A stretch of DNA of 64,000 nucleotides from JBBIQV01 sp964555285 (GCA_964555285.1 CAZKRM010000013.1:17321-81320), one strand, 5' to 3'. Shown: positions 25,272 through 34,751, counted from the stretch's first letter. Made by a program: numbers and translations. Notes: generated from the sequence alone by a model not told the origin.

Positions 25272-26690
25272 GTGATGATGGGGGTGGCCGACGTGGATCT
25301 CGCAGGCGCGCGTGTGACGATCGTTGGGGTGGCGAGAAGCGGAGTGGCGGCCGCGCGGCTGCTCCAGGCGGCCGGTGCGCGCGTGACCTTGGCCGATCGG
25401 AAAACCAAAGACGAACTGGCGAGCGTGCTGTCCGCCTTGGAGGGGGAGCGGATTCAGATCGTCGTCGGCCCCCAGTATGAAACGGCTCTGGAGGGGCCGG
25501 ATCTCATCGTGATCAGTCCCGGCGTCCCCTATCGCATCGACGCGCTCGAACGGGCGCGGCGCCGTGGGGTGACGGTGATCGGTGAGTTAGAACTCGCGTC
25601 GCGGTTTCTCAAGGCGCCGGTGCTGGCGGTGACAGGCACAAACGGCAAGAGCACGACGGTCACCTTGATCGGGCGGTTCCTCCAGGAAAGCGGCCGGCGC
25701 GTGTTCGTGGGAGGGAATCTGGGCACCGCGCTGAGCGAGGCGGCGTTGAAAGCCTACCAGGCCGGCCAGGCGGGCGGCGGCGAGGCCGATCCCTACGATG
25801 CCCTGGTGGTGGAAGTGTCCAGCTTTCAATTGGAGACGATCGCGCAATTTCATCCGTGGATTGCGGCGGTGCTGAACGTCACGGTGGACCATATGGATCG
25901 CTACGAGAGCGTCGAGGAGTACGTCGCCGCGAAGGCCAGGATCTTTGAGAACCAGACGGCCGGCGATTACTCGCTTGTCAACCTGGACGATGAGCGAGTC
26001 TCCGCGTTGGCGGCGAAGAGTCGCGCCACGGTGCTGGGGTTCAGCCGGACCAAGACGGTAGGCACCGGGATGGCCGGTGGGACCTGGCTGGAGGGAGATC
26101 GTCTGGTGACGACGGCGATGGGCCGACAACAGGAGATTTGTCGGAGAAGCGATCTGCGGCTACTCGGCTTGCACAATGTCGAGAACGCGATGGCTGCGGC
26201 CACGTTCGCGCTGCTCAGTGGTTGCCGGCTAGACGCCATCCGGCATGTGTTGGCCACGTTCCCCGGACTTGAGCACGCGTTGGAAGTCGTGCGGGACCGA
26301 CAGGGCGTGCGATTTGTGAATGATTCGAAGGGGACCAACGTCGATGCGACGTTGAAAGCGCTGGAGAGCATCGACCGGCCGATCTGGTTGATCGCGGGCG
26401 GCTACGACAAGGGTGCCGACTTTGCCCGGTTGGTCCCGGCCATCAGGCAACGGGTGAAACGGGTGATCTTGATCGGGGCCGCGGCTCCCCGCATCGAGGC
26501 AGTGCTGAAGGGTTTCGATCAAATCTCCCACGCCGGCTCGTTGCGGGCGGCGGTCGAGCTGGCGGCGCAAGAGGCAGCGTCGGGGGATGTGGTTCTGCTG
26601 TCGCCTGCTTGTGCGAGCTTCGACATGTTTGTGGATTATCAGGACCGGGGCCGGCAGTTCAAGACGCTCGTCCAGGCTTTGTCGGAGTAG
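25272..26690 (+). CDS. murD: UDP-MurNAc-L-alanine--D-glutamate ligase MurD
   Basis: A 472-residue Mur ligase (GTG 25272, or ATG 25275) adding D-glutamate to UDP-MurNAc-L-Ala. Visible are the N-terminal Rossmann-like GVARSGVAAARLL, SPGVPY near residue 80, the ATP loop VTGTNGKSTTV with Lys near 126, EVSSFQLE near 180, and NDSKGTNVDATLKAL near 350. Cytoplasmic; the start follows the mraY stop by 4 nt. Confidence 0.96.
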   Translation: MMMGVADVDLAGARVTIVGVARSGVAAARLLQAAGARVTLADRKTKDELASVLSALEGERIQIVVGPQYETALEGPDLIVISPGVPYRIDALERARRRGVTVIGELELASRFLKAPVLAVTGTNGKSTTVTLIGRFLQESGRRVFVGGNLGTALSEAALKAYQAGQAGGGEADPYDALVVEVSSFQLETIAQFHPWIAAVLNVTVDHMDRYESVEEYVAAKARIFENQTAGDYSLVNLDDERVSALAAKSRATVLGFSRTKTVGTGMAGGTWLEGDRLVTTAMGRQQEICRRSDLRLLGLHNVENAMAAATFALLSGCRLDAIRHVLATFPGLEHALEVVRDRQGVRFVNDSKGTNVDATLKALESIDRPIWLIAGGYDKGADFARLVPAIRQRVKRVILIGAAAPRIEAVLKGFDQISHAGSLRAAVELAAQEAASGDVVLLSPACASFDMFVDYQDRGRQFKTLVQALSE

Positions 26691-26743
26691 GCACGATCAG
26701 GTCGGCCGGATGGATCTGATCGTGGAGGATGCGACACTGAGCA

Positions 26744-27949
26744 ATGTCACAAAAATCAGCAGGTACTCTGGCGCTCCCATGGTCGTCGTCGGCCAAGAGT
26801 TCGCAGCAGCGAGTGGCGATCGATCACACGTTGTTGGTGGTGACGATGGTACTTGCCCTGGTGGGGCTGGTGATGGTGTTCAGTGCGAGCGCCGTCGTGG
26901 CCGGCAACCGGTTTCACGACCCGGGCTATTTCCTCAAACGACAAGTGGCCTGGCTCGTCTTCGGCTTTCTGCTCCTTCATCTCCTGTCGCGCGTCGAGTA
27001 CACCGTCTGGCGCACCTTGGCCATGCCCATCTTGGGGTTGACCGTCGTGTTGCTGGTCATGGTGCTCATCCCATCCCTGGGTGTCGCGGCGAAAGGAGCG
27101 CGCCGGTGGTTGCGGCTGGGCCCCATTTCTATTCAACCCGCCGAGCTGGTGAAGCTCGTCGCGGTCATCTATCTGGCTGCGTACGTGACCAAGAAGGGCG
27201 ACAAGATCGCGAACTTCTCGACCGGCTTCGTGCCTCCGCTCGTCGTGGTGGGGATCTTGAGCGGGCTGGTGTTGCTCGAACCGGACCTCGGCACCGTGGT
27301 CGTGATGGGCGTCGTCATGGTCGGGCTGTTGTTCCTGGCAGGCGCGCGGCTCTCGCATCTCTCCGGGCTGGCGCTGTGTGCCGTGCCGGTCGTGTTGGCG
27401 TTGGTACTGGGGTCGAGCTATCGCCGCCAACGCCTCCTGACGTTTCTCGCGCCCTGGAAGGACGCGGCGGACGCCGGGTTCCAAGTGACGCAGTCCTTTG
27501 TGGCGTTCGGCAGTGGGGGGCTGTTCGGGGTGGGATTAGGCGAGGGCAAGCAGAAGCTGTTCTTTCTCCCGGAGGCGCATACGGATTTTGTCTTGGCTCT
27601 CGTGGGCGAAGAATTGGGACTGGTCGGCACCGCCGGGATCATGTTGCTGTTTGCCGTCTTCGTGATAAAGGGATTTCAGATTGCCGCACGCGCGCGCGTG
27701 CCGTTCGGCCGACATTTGGCCACCGGCCTCACGCTGTTGATCGGGCTGCAGGCACTGGTCAATGCGGGCGTGGCGACGGGTCTGTTGCCGACCAAAGGGC
27801 TGACGCTCCCGTTCGTGAGCTATGGCGGCTCGTCGCTCGTGGTCAGTATGGCGGCAGTCGGCATCCTGCTCAGCATTTCGCGGGACCGACAGGCAGGGCA
27901 GGCCGGAAGTGGACATCGGGGCGGAGATGGCGGGTCAGGCGGCCGATGA
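26744..27949 (+). CDS. ftsW: lipid II polymerase FtsW (SEDS family)
   Basis: A 401-residue SEDS protein with about ten membrane helices. Markers: VMVFSASAVVAG near residue 42, ARRWLRLGPISIQPAELVKL near 118, LEPDLGTVVV near 188, GGLFGVGLGEGKQKLFFLPEAHTDFVLALVGEE near 255-285 and LPFVSYGGSSLVVSM near 352. It acts with FtsI as the septal glycosyltransferase. The stop codon overlaps the murG start (ATGA). A second reading frame stays open over the same region but is not a gene. Confidence 0.95.
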   Translation: MSQKSAGTLALPWSSSAKSSQQRVAIDHTLLVVTMVLALVGLVMVFSASAVVAGNRFHDPGYFLKRQVAWLVFGFLLLHLLSRVEYTVWRTLAMPILGLTVVLLVMVLIPSLGVAAKGARRWLRLGPISIQPAELVKLVAVIYLAAYVTKKGDKIANFSTGFVPPLVVVGILSGLVLLEPDLGTVVVMGVVMVGLLFLAGARLSHLSGLALCAVPVVLALVLGSSYRRQRLLTFLAPWKDAADAGFQVTQSFVAFGSGGLFGVGLGEGKQKLFFLPEAHTDFVLALVGEELGLVGTAGIMLLFAVFVIKGFQIAARARVPFGRHLATGLTLLIGLQALVNAGVATGLLPTKGLTLPFVSYGGSSLVVSMAAVGILLSISRDRQAGQAGSGHRGGDGGSGGR

Positions 27950-29073
27950 ACATCGTGATTGCAGCAGGGGGGACCGGGGGGCACCTCTATCCCGCTGTCG
28001 CGCTGGTACGGGAGTTTCTCAAGCGGGACCCATCGACGCGCGCGGTGTTTATCGGCACGACACGGGGTATCGAGTCGAACGTACTGGCTCACGAAGGATT
28101 CGAGTTGAAGCTGATCGCGTCCAAGCCGGTGATGGGACGAGGGATTCGCGAAGCCGTCACGGCGTTGATCGGCTTGCCGATCGCGGTCGTCCAGTCGATC
28201 GGCATTCTCAGGTCGCGGCGCGCGGATCTCGTGATCGGCGTCGGCGGCTACACCAGTCCGGCGGTCGTGCTGGCGGCTTTTCTGTTGCGCATCGCGCGCG
28301 TGATCGTCGAACCGAACGCCTATCCCGGCATGGCCAACATGGCGGTCGGCCCGTTCGCGCAACGTGTCTTCCTGGCCTTCGAGTCTGCCGCCGGCTCGTT
28401 CAGTTCATCGAAGGTCCGCGTGGTGGGCACTCCGGTACGACAGGCGTTTCTGGAGTCGGAGGGCCAGGCGGCGGGAGCGGCGACGGAGCGAGGAGCGAAA
28501 CGTCTCTTGGTGTTCGGCGGCAGTCAAGGCGCACAGGCGATCAACCAAGCCATGATTGAGGCATTGCCCGAGTTGCACGATATGAAGGACCGGCTGCTGG
28601 TGACGCACCAGACCGGCGAGGCAGATCGCGAGCGGGCCAAGGCTGCTTACGAGGCGGCCGGGTTCCATGCGGATGTGGCGCCGTTCATCTACGACATGCC
28701 GCGGGTCTTGCGAGCGGCGGACTTGGTGGTGTCGCGGTCGGGCGCGATGACGATTGCGGAAGTCACGGCTTGCGGGAAGCCCGCGGTTCTGATCCCGTTG
28801 CCGCAAGCGATCTACAATCATCAGGCGAAGAATGCCCAAGTCATGGAGGCGGCGGGCGCGGCGGTGGTGATCCCGCAATCGGATCTGACAGGCCACACGC
28901 TCGCTCTGGCCGTCCGCTCCATTCTGGAGAATGCGGAGCGGCTACGAACGATGAGCCGGCGAAGCATGACGATGCGGCGAATCGATTCAGCCGAGGTCAT
29001 TGTGCGTGAATGTTATGCACTCATGGGAGGGCAGAATGAGACCAACGGCGCTATTGGAAGGGCAGGGACGTAA
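27946..29073 (+). CDS. murG: lipid II synthase MurG (GlcNAc transferase)
   Basis: A 375-residue GT-B glycosyltransferase that adds GlcNAc to lipid I at the cytoplasmic face. Residues 6-17 AAGGTGGHLYPA and GIESNVLAHEGFELKLI are the donor/acceptor loops of the family; GVGGYTSPAVVLAA near 97, VFGGSQGAQAINQAM near 188 and SRSGAMTIAEVTACGKPAVLIPLP near 263 are further conserved blocks. Start ATG 27946 overlaps the ftsW stop. The C-terminal 25 residues extend past the usual family end. Confidence 0.96.
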   Translation: MNIVIAAGGTGGHLYPAVALVREFLKRDPSTRAVFIGTTRGIESNVLAHEGFELKLIASKPVMGRGIREAVTALIGLPIAVVQSIGILRSRRADLVIGVGGYTSPAVVLAAFLLRIARVIVEPNAYPGMANMAVGPFAQRVFLAFESAAGSFSSSKVRVVGTPVRQAFLESEGQAAGAATERGAKRLLVFGGSQGAQAINQAMIEALPELHDMKDRLLVTHQTGEADRERAKAAYEAAGFHADVAPFIYDMPRVLRAADLVVSRSGAMTIAEVTACGKPAVLIPLPQAIYNHQAKNAQVMEAAGAAVVIPQSDLTGHTLALAVRSILENAERLRTMSRRSMTMRRIDSAEVIVRECYALMGGQNETNGAIGRAGT

Positions 29074-29140
29074 TGGCATCGATCAACCATCTCAACGCGA
29101 CAATGGGTTCGGGACGGGTTACGGGCTGAGGCGTACCTCG

Positions 29141-30517
29141 ATGTTCAGAAAGACGCAGCATATCCATTTGGTCGGCATCGGCGGCGCCGGTATGAGCGGC
29201 ATTGCCGAGGTGCTGCTCACGCTCGGCTATAAAGTCAGCGGGTCGGATCTCCACCAATCGGACACGACGAAGCGACTGGAGGAGCTCGGTGGGCGGATCT
29301 TCTTCGGCCACCACGAATCCAATGTCAGCGAGGCGCAAGTCGTCGTGATCTCGTCGGCCGTGTCGCCGACAAACCCCGAAGTGGCGGCCGCGAAAGCCAG
29401 GCAAATCCCGGTGATCCCGCGGGCGGAGATGTTGGCCGAGTTGATGCGGCTGAAATACGGCGTGGCGATTGCCGGGGCGCACGGAAAGACGACGACCACG
29501 TCCATGGTGGCCGGCGTCCTCGCGCAGGGTGGGCTGGACCCGACGATGGTGATCGGCGGAAAAGTGAATGCGTTGGGGAGCCATGCCCGCCTTGGGCGCG
29601 GCGATTTCCTGGTGGCCGAAGCCGACGAGAGCGACGGCTCGTTCTTGCGGCTCGCGCCGACGATCGTGGCGGTGACCAACCTCGACCGGGAACACCTCGA
29701 ACACTACGGCACGATGGAACGCCTCAACGAGAGCTTTTTGGAGTTCATCAACAAGGTGCCCTTCTACGGATTGGCCGTGCTCTGCGCGGACGACGAACGG
29801 CTCCGCGGTCTGCTGCCGCGAGTCGTGAAACGCTACCAGACTTATGGATTACAAGAAAGGGACGGCGCGGCCCCTGATTTTTACGCCGCCGAGATCACGC
29901 TGAAGGAATGGGGCTCGGAGTTTCGCGCCTACTCCCACGGCAAGAATCTCGGTCCCTTCCGTCTGGCGATCCCCGGCGTGCACAACGTGTCGAACGCGCT
30001 GGTGGCGATCGCAATCGGGATGGAGCTGGATATCCCGCTCGACTTGATCCGGAAGGGGCTTGCGGCGTTCACGGGCGTCGAGCGGCGTTTCCAGCTTCGA
30101 GGCGAGAAGGGTGGAGTCATGGTGATCGACGACTACGGCCACCATCCGACGGAGGTTCGGGCCACGCTGGCTGCCGCGAAGCAGGGATGGAATCGCCGGC
30201 TGGTGGTTCTGTTTCAGCCGCACCGCTATACACGGTCTCGAGATTTGGCCGAGGAGTTCGCCCACGCGTTCGATCGGGCGGATCTGCTGTTCATGACGGA
30301 AATCTACGCGGCCGGCGAAGCACCTATTCCAGGAGTATCGGGGGCGAAACTGGCCGAATCGGTGCGGGCTGCCGGTCATCGGGGGGTCACGTTCGTAGAG
30401 CGGAAGGAAACGCTGCCCGATCAGGTGTTGCCGGCGCTCAAGCCCGGCGATCTTGTGATGACGTTGGGCGCGGGCGATATCTGGAAGGCGGGGCTGGGTC
30501 TGTTGGAAAGGCTATGA
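29141..30517 (+). CDS. murC: UDP-N-acetylmuramate--L-alanine ligase MurC
   Basis: A 458-residue Mur ligase that adds the first residue of the stem peptide. Residues 1-20 give MFRKTQHIHLVGIGGAGMSG with the family's GIGG-x-GM motif; the ATP loop AHGKTTTTSMVAG has its Lys near residue 117; EADESDGSFLRLAP near 164 and DDYGHHPTEVRATL near 329 are typical. The start was placed at ATG 29141, where family similarity begins. The stop shares bases with an ATG at 30514 that could be the murB start. Confidence 0.96.
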   Translation: MFRKTQHIHLVGIGGAGMSGIAEVLLTLGYKVSGSDLHQSDTTKRLEELGGRIFFGHHESNVSEAQVVVISSAVSPTNPEVAAAKARQIPVIPRAEMLAELMRLKYGVAIAGAHGKTTTTSMVAGVLAQGGLDPTMVIGGKVNALGSHARLGRGDFLVAEADESDGSFLRLAPTIVAVTNLDREHLEHYGTMERLNESFLEFINKVPFYGLAVLCADDERLRGLLPRVVKRYQTYGLQERDGAAPDFYAAEITLKEWGSEFRAYSHGKNLGPFRLAIPGVHNVSNALVAIAIGMELDIPLDLIRKGLAAFTGVERRFQLRGEKGGVMVIDDYGHHPTEVRATLAAAKQGWNRRLVVLFQPHRYTRSRDLAEEFAHAFDRADLLFMTEIYAAGEAPIPGVSGAKLAESVRAAGHRGVTFVERKETLPDQVLPALKPGDLVMTLGAGDIWKAGLGLLERL

Positions 30518-30522
30518 ACATT

Positions 30523-30588
30523 CGATGTTCGAGGTTCGAAGTATCGGGCTCTGGAAACCTCGAACGTCGAACGTCGAACCTCGAACCT
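30523..30588. repeat. 7-bp period inverted word repeat between murC and murB
   Basis: Four tandem heptads (CGAACGT twice, then CGAACCT twice, 30561-30588) face three heptads of the complementary word on the left (CGATGTT, CGAGGTT, CGAAGTA, 30523-30543). A 12-bp perfect inverted repeat pairs 30528-30539 with 30574-30585. Confidence 0.9.
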
Positions 30589-30597
30589 GAGCACGAG

Positions 30598-31518
30598 ATG
30601 ACCATCCATCGTCGGGTCTGGAGCAGACGGCAGTTGCACCTGGTCGTGGCAGGAATCCGAGGGAACGTGACCTTTAATGCGCCGCTTCGGGACTACACAT
30701 CCTTCCGGATCGGGGGACCGGCGGATGTGCTCGTGGAGCCGGCCGATGTGGAGGATGTCTGTGGGCTGGTCAGGCAAGCTCGTGCGGCCAAGGTTCCGAT
30801 CTTCGCGCTCGGCGGCACCAACCTCCTCATTAGAGACCGTGGGATTCGCGGGGTGGTCGTGAGTCTAGCCAAGCTGAGGGCGATTCAAGAAGAACCGGGG
30901 CATGTGCTGTATGCCGAGGGTGGAGTGGGAATGCCCACGCTGATCGGCCATGCGATCCGGCGGTCTCTTTCGGGACTCGAATGGGCGGCGGGTATTCCGG
31001 GGACGGTGGCGGGCTGTGTGGTGATGAACGCGGGGACGAGACTGGGCGAGATGAGCAGTTCCGTCAAAGCGGTCCGGATCGTGACTCAGGCCGGGCGAGT
31101 CGTGGAGTGTCCTGCGTCGGCCATCGAATTCACCTACCGGCACGCGCGTCTGCCGCGCGGGATCGTAGTGGGAGTGTGGTTGCAACTGAAGCCGGGCGTG
31201 CGGGACACGATCGAACGGGTCGTGAAGGACTATCTCAAGTACCGCAAAGACACGCAGCCGCTCACGATGCCGAGCGCCGGCTGTGTCTTCAAGAATCCAC
31301 CGAAGGATTCCGCCGGTCGGCTGATCGAGACGGTCGGGCTCAAGGGCGCGCGGGTGGGAGATGCACAGGTGTCCGAGAAACACGCCAACTTCATTGTCAA
31401 TCGCGGAGACGCGCGTGCGACGGATGTGGTGGCCTTGATCGAGAAAGTCAGGCGTGAAGTGGAGCGACGCACCGGCACCATACTCGAGCTGGAACTGAAG
31501 ATCGTCGGGCAAGCGTGA
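30598..31518 (+). CDS. murB: UDP-N-acetylenolpyruvoylglucosamine reductase MurB
   Basis: A 306-residue FAD enzyme that reduces the enolpyruvyl group to make UDP-MurNAc. Family marks: DYTSFRIGGPADVLVEP near residue 32, the FAD-binding ALGGTNLLIRDRG near 67, AAGIPGTVAGCVVMNAG near 127, and the catalytic-Ser region PSAGCVFKNP near 224. It is the short type-II-like form. ATG 30598 begins where homology-like sequence starts. The frame is also open from ATG 30514, which overlaps the murC stop; that start would add 28 residues encoded by the heptad repeat. Confidence 0.93.
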   Translation: MTIHRRVWSRRQLHLVVAGIRGNVTFNAPLRDYTSFRIGGPADVLVEPADVEDVCGLVRQARAAKVPIFALGGTNLLIRDRGIRGVVVSLAKLRAIQEEPGHVLYAEGGVGMPTLIGHAIRRSLSGLEWAAGIPGTVAGCVVMNAGTRLGEMSSSVKAVRIVTQAGRVVECPASAIEFTYRHARLPRGIVVGVWLQLKPGVRDTIERVVKDYLKYRKDTQPLTMPSAGCVFKNPPKDSAGRLIETVGLKGARVGDAQVSEKHANFIVNRGDARATDVVALIEKVRREVERRTGTILELELKIVGQA

Positions 31519-31521
31519 AGC

Positions 31522-31583
31522 CGTGAATCGTGAAACGTCGAACAAGGGAACGGGCCGAATGTTGTGTCGGTTAACGATTCACG
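31522..31583. repeat. inverted word repeat between murB and ddl
   Basis: CGTGAATCGT (31522-31531) and ACGATTCACG (31574-31583) form a 10-bp perfect inverted repeat. The spacer resembles the one at 57217-57293 between fabD and fabG in word content and order. Confidence 0.8.
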
Positions 31584-31606
31584 TGTAGCGAATAACGGTT
31601 GATGTC

Positions 31607-32599
31607 ATGCCACTAACAAGCGCGCGCATCGGGGTCCTGATGGGAGGCCGGTCGGCTGAACGGGAGATCTCCCTCAAAACCGGGCAGGCTGCCTATCGAG
31701 CGTTGCTGCGCCGTGGCTACAACGCGGTGGCAATCGATGTCGGTCCCTCGCTCGCTCGGGAGTTGGCGGAGCAAAAGGTAGAGATCGCGTTTCTCGCGCT
31801 CCACGGGCCGGGCGGTGAAGATGGTGCCATGCAGGGATTCCTCGAGTCGATCAACATTCCGTACACAGGCTCCGGGATTCTCGCCAGCGCGATCGCCATG
31901 CATAAAGTGACGGCCAAGCTCCTGCTCCGGGCGCAGGGGATTCCGGTGCCGACGGGCGCCGTCGTCTACCGGGGAGAGTCTCCGACGGCCGGCCGGTTCC
32001 TCCGGTCCGCCAAGTTGAAGTTGCCGGTTGTCGTGAAGCCGGCGACGCAAGGCTCGTCGATCGGCGTGACGATCGTGACGCAACCGTCGCAGTGGAAGGA
32101 GGCCTTGCAGTTGGCCCACCGGTACGAACGCGAGGCGGTGGTCGAAGCCTACGTGCCGGGCCACGAGGTGACGGTGTCGATCCTCAGCGGGTCGGACGGG
32201 AAGCTGCTCGCACTGCCGGCCGTCGAGATCGTCGCGCCGGGCGGCTTCTACAATTTCAGCGCCAAGTACGAAAAGGGTAAGACCCAGTATCTGTGTCCGG
32301 CGCCTCTCTCGACGCCGGTCACGCGCCGGATTCGGGAACTAGCGGTCAGGGCCTACCATGCGGTGGGATGCGACGGGGCGGTGCGCGTGGATTTCCGGAT
32401 CACCCCACGCGGGCGGCCCTACGTGTTGGAGATCAACACCGTCCCCGGCATGACGGAAACCAGCCTCCTTCCGATGGCGGCGGCGCAGGCGGGCATTGAT
32501 TACGAATCCCTGACGGAGCGAATCCTCCAGTCGGCTCTCCGACGAGCAAGTCGGGGGCAAGAAGGGACGATAAGCGGGGACGACTTATGCGGACGTTGA
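31607..32599 (+). CDS. ddl: D-alanine--D-alanine ligase
   Basis: A 330-residue ATP-grasp enzyme supplying D-Ala-D-Ala to MurF. MGGRSAEREISLKTG lies near residue 7, LHGPGGEDGAMQGFLE near 65, KPATQGSSIGV near 144 and the metal-binding EINTVPGMTETSLLPMAA near 280. Cytoplasmic. It overlaps the ftsQ start by 13 nt. Confidence 0.96.
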   Translation: MPLTSARIGVLMGGRSAEREISLKTGQAAYRALLRRGYNAVAIDVGPSLARELAEQKVEIAFLALHGPGGEDGAMQGFLESINIPYTGSGILASAIAMHKVTAKLLLRAQGIPVPTGAVVYRGESPTAGRFLRSAKLKLPVVVKPATQGSSIGVTIVTQPSQWKEALQLAHRYEREAVVEAYVPGHEVTVSILSGSDGKLLALPAVEIVAPGGFYNFSAKYEKGKTQYLCPAPLSTPVTRRIRELAVRAYHAVGCDGAVRVDFRITPRGRPYVLEINTVPGMTETSLLPMAAAQAGIDYESLTERILQSALRRASRGQEGTISGDDLCGR

Positions 32600-33453
32600 G
32601 ATCGCAGCGGAGACCCGTGCCCAAAGAGCCGCGGCTGAACCGACGCAAACCGTCGGAATCGTCTCAGGGCCTGTCTCACGGACAGTGCCGATCCCGCCGG
32701 CGATGGAGCCGCCTGAAGAAGGCCGCGCGGGTCGCGGCGTGGCTCGTGATGGCCGGCATAGGAACGGTTGGTGTGGCGATTGCGTCACGGGAAGCCGGGC
32801 CGGTGGTGAACAGCTGGTTCACGATCCGCGAGGTGACCGTGCAAGGGCTCGAGCATGTGACACGCCGGGAGATCATCGATCGATTGGCGCTGTCGCACGA
32901 GGCGACGCTGGTCTCTGTTGCGCCGGATCGGCTGGCGGAGCGGGTGGCCGGTCATCCCTGGGTCAAAAGCGCAAGGGTCGCGCGGGTGCCGTTTCATGAA
33001 CTGCGTGTCGAGATCATTGAGCGTAAGCCGGCTGCCATCGTTCGAGCGTCGTCCGGAAATGTACTCGTGGATGACGGCGGTGCGGTGCTCGCGCGTATTG
33101 GGACGAACGACGATCCGACCCTTCCGGCCATGACCGGGGTTGATCCGGATGGGCTGGCGCGGGGGGAAGCCAGGGGACGCGAGGTGGTGAAGACCGGCGT
33201 GGAGTTGGCGAAGCTCGTGACGCAGACGCTCGATGGTCGGGTGGAGGTGGACGTGACGAAAGACGACAGCTTGGTGGCGGCGGTGAAAGGAATCCGTTTC
33301 CAAGTGGGGGCCTCGGCAGTGGATGAACAGTGGGAGCGATTCCGCAAGATGAAGCCCGCGCTGCGCGCGTCGGCTTTGAACGGGACCGGCAAGGCCGCAC
33401 ACGAAATCGACCTGCGATTTGCGGATCGTGTGATTGTCCGGGAAAGGGGGTGA
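32587..33453 (+). CDS. ftsQ: cell division protein FtsQ
   Basis: A 288-residue bitopic protein: a basic cytoplasmic tail of about 45 residues, one membrane helix near 47-67, then a periplasmic POTRA domain (FTIREVTVQGLEHVTRREI) and the FtsQ beta domain (HPWVKSARVARVPFHELRVE). It links early and late divisome proteins together with FtsL and FtsB. The start lies inside ddl. ftsA follows after 6 nt. Confidence 0.92.
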   Translation: MRTLRSQRRPVPKEPRLNRRKPSESSQGLSHGQCRSRRRWSRLKKAARVAAWLVMAGIGTVGVAIASREAGPVVNSWFTIREVTVQGLEHVTRREIIDRLALSHEATLVSVAPDRLAERVAGHPWVKSARVARVPFHELRVEIIERKPAAIVRASSGNVLVDDGGAVLARIGTNDDPTLPAMTGVDPDGLARGEARGREVVKTGVELAKLVTQTLDGRVEVDVTKDDSLVAAVKGIRFQVGASAVDEQWERFRKMKPALRASALNGTGKAAHEIDLRFADRVIVRERG

Positions 33454-33459
33454 CGTACC

Positions 33460-34692
33460 GTGCCGAAAGGTGACCACATCCTCGTCGGGCTGGATATCGG
33501 CACCACGAAAATCTGCGCCATCGTCGCGGAGGTAACGGAAGAGGGTGTCCTCAACATCATCGGGGTCGGCTCCAGCCCGTCTCGAGGGCTTCGCAAGGGC
33601 GTGGTGGTGAACATCGAGAGTACGGTGGAGTCGATCAAGAAGGCGGTCGAGGAAGCCGAGCTCATGGCGGCCGTCCAAATCAATTCCGTCTATACGGGCA
33701 TTGCCGGCAGTCACATTTCCGGCGAGAACTGCAAAGGGGTGGTGGCGCTCAAGAAGCAGGAAGTGACGCGGGAAGACATTCAACGGGCCGTGGAGAGCGC
33801 GCGGACCTTGGCGGTGATCCCGCACGAGCGGCGGATCCTGCACGTGCTCCCGTGCGAATTTATGGTGGATGACCAAGACGGAGTGCGCGAACCGCTCGGG
33901 ATCTCCGGCAATCGGTTGGAAGTGAATGTCCATGTCATTACCGGGGCGGTCACGTCGGCCCAGAACATTATCAAGAGCGTGAACCGCGCAGGGTTGGATG
34001 TCATCGACATCATTCTGCAACCGCTGGCGTCCAGCGAAGCGGTGCTGAGCCCGGAAGAGCGCGAACTCGGCGTGGTCATGGTCGATCTCGGCGGAGGGAC
34101 GACCGACCTGGCGATCTTCCTCGATGGGAGCATTCGCCACACGGCGGTCCTGCCGATCGGCGGCCAGAATTTGACCAAGGATCTGGCCATCGGCTTGCTC
34201 ACGTCGCAGACAGAGGCGGAAAAGATCAAAATCCAACACGGGGTCGCGCGCACGGACATGATCGCCGGCCATCAGAGCATCGAGGTGCCGTCGGTGGGAG
34301 ATCGGCCTCCGCGCCTCTTTTCCCGGCGCGATATCGGCGAAATCATCGAGCCACGCGTCGAGGAGATGTTCGAGTTGGTCCGACGCGAGATCGCTCGGGC
34401 GGGCTATGAAGGCATGTTGGGTGCCGGTGTGGTGATTACGGGAGGGACCTCCCTGCTGGAGGGGATGCCCGATGCGGCGGAGAAGGTGCTGAACTTGCCG
34501 GCTCGACGAGGGACTCCGTCCGGTGTCGGTGGGTTACGGGACATCGTGAGCAACCCGATGCACGCCACCGGGGTAGGCCTCCTGCTCCACGCCAGGAAGC
34601 ATGCGGAAGAGTTGGAAGCCGCGGGGCTCCACAGCGGGCGCTCGCTCAGCAAGGTGTTCGCCAGGATGCGATCGATGTTCGAGCTCTTTTAA
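33460..34692 (+). CDS. ftsA: cell division protein FtsA
   Basis: A 410-residue actin-like ATPase that tethers FtsZ to the membrane. It has the phosphate-1 loop VGLDIGTTKICAIVAE near residue 8, the 1C domain with ESIKKAVEEAELMA, the phosphate-2 loop MVDLGGGTTDLAIF near 207 and VVITGGTSLLEGM near 326. The last 15 residues (SLSKVFARMRSMFELF) form the amphipathic membrane-targeting helix. GTG start, closely spaced after ftsQ. Confidence 0.96.
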   Translation: MPKGDHILVGLDIGTTKICAIVAEVTEEGVLNIIGVGSSPSRGLRKGVVVNIESTVESIKKAVEEAELMAAVQINSVYTGIAGSHISGENCKGVVALKKQEVTREDIQRAVESARTLAVIPHERRILHVLPCEFMVDDQDGVREPLGISGNRLEVNVHVITGAVTSAQNIIKSVNRAGLDVIDIILQPLASSEAVLSPEERELGVVMVDLGGGTTDLAIFLDGSIRHTAVLPIGGQNLTKDLAIGLLTSQTEAEKIKIQHGVARTDMIAGHQSIEVPSVGDRPPRLFSRRDIGEIIEPRVEEMFELVRREIARAGYEGMLGAGVVITGGTSLLEGMPDAAEKVLNLPARRGTPSGVGGLRDIVSNPMHATGVGLLLHARKHAEELEAAGLHSGRSLSKVFARMRSMFELF

Positions 34693-34751
34693 CGGTTGCG
34701 CGCGGCGGGAGGCCGCTCGCGAGTCTTACTCTTACTGAAGGAGGTGCCACA

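Noticed and set aside
26587..27945. An open frame over ftsW that runs on into murG as one 828-residue protein
   Set aside because: Up to 27945 it is in a different frame from ftsW and has Arg/Gly-rich, non-protein-like sequence; ftsW and murG have their own starts and a normal ATGA overlap. The openness follows from high GC.
29908..30597. Open frame inside murC leading into murB
   Set aside because: It is the out-of-frame shadow of murC; only the part from 30598 (or 30514) matches MurB.
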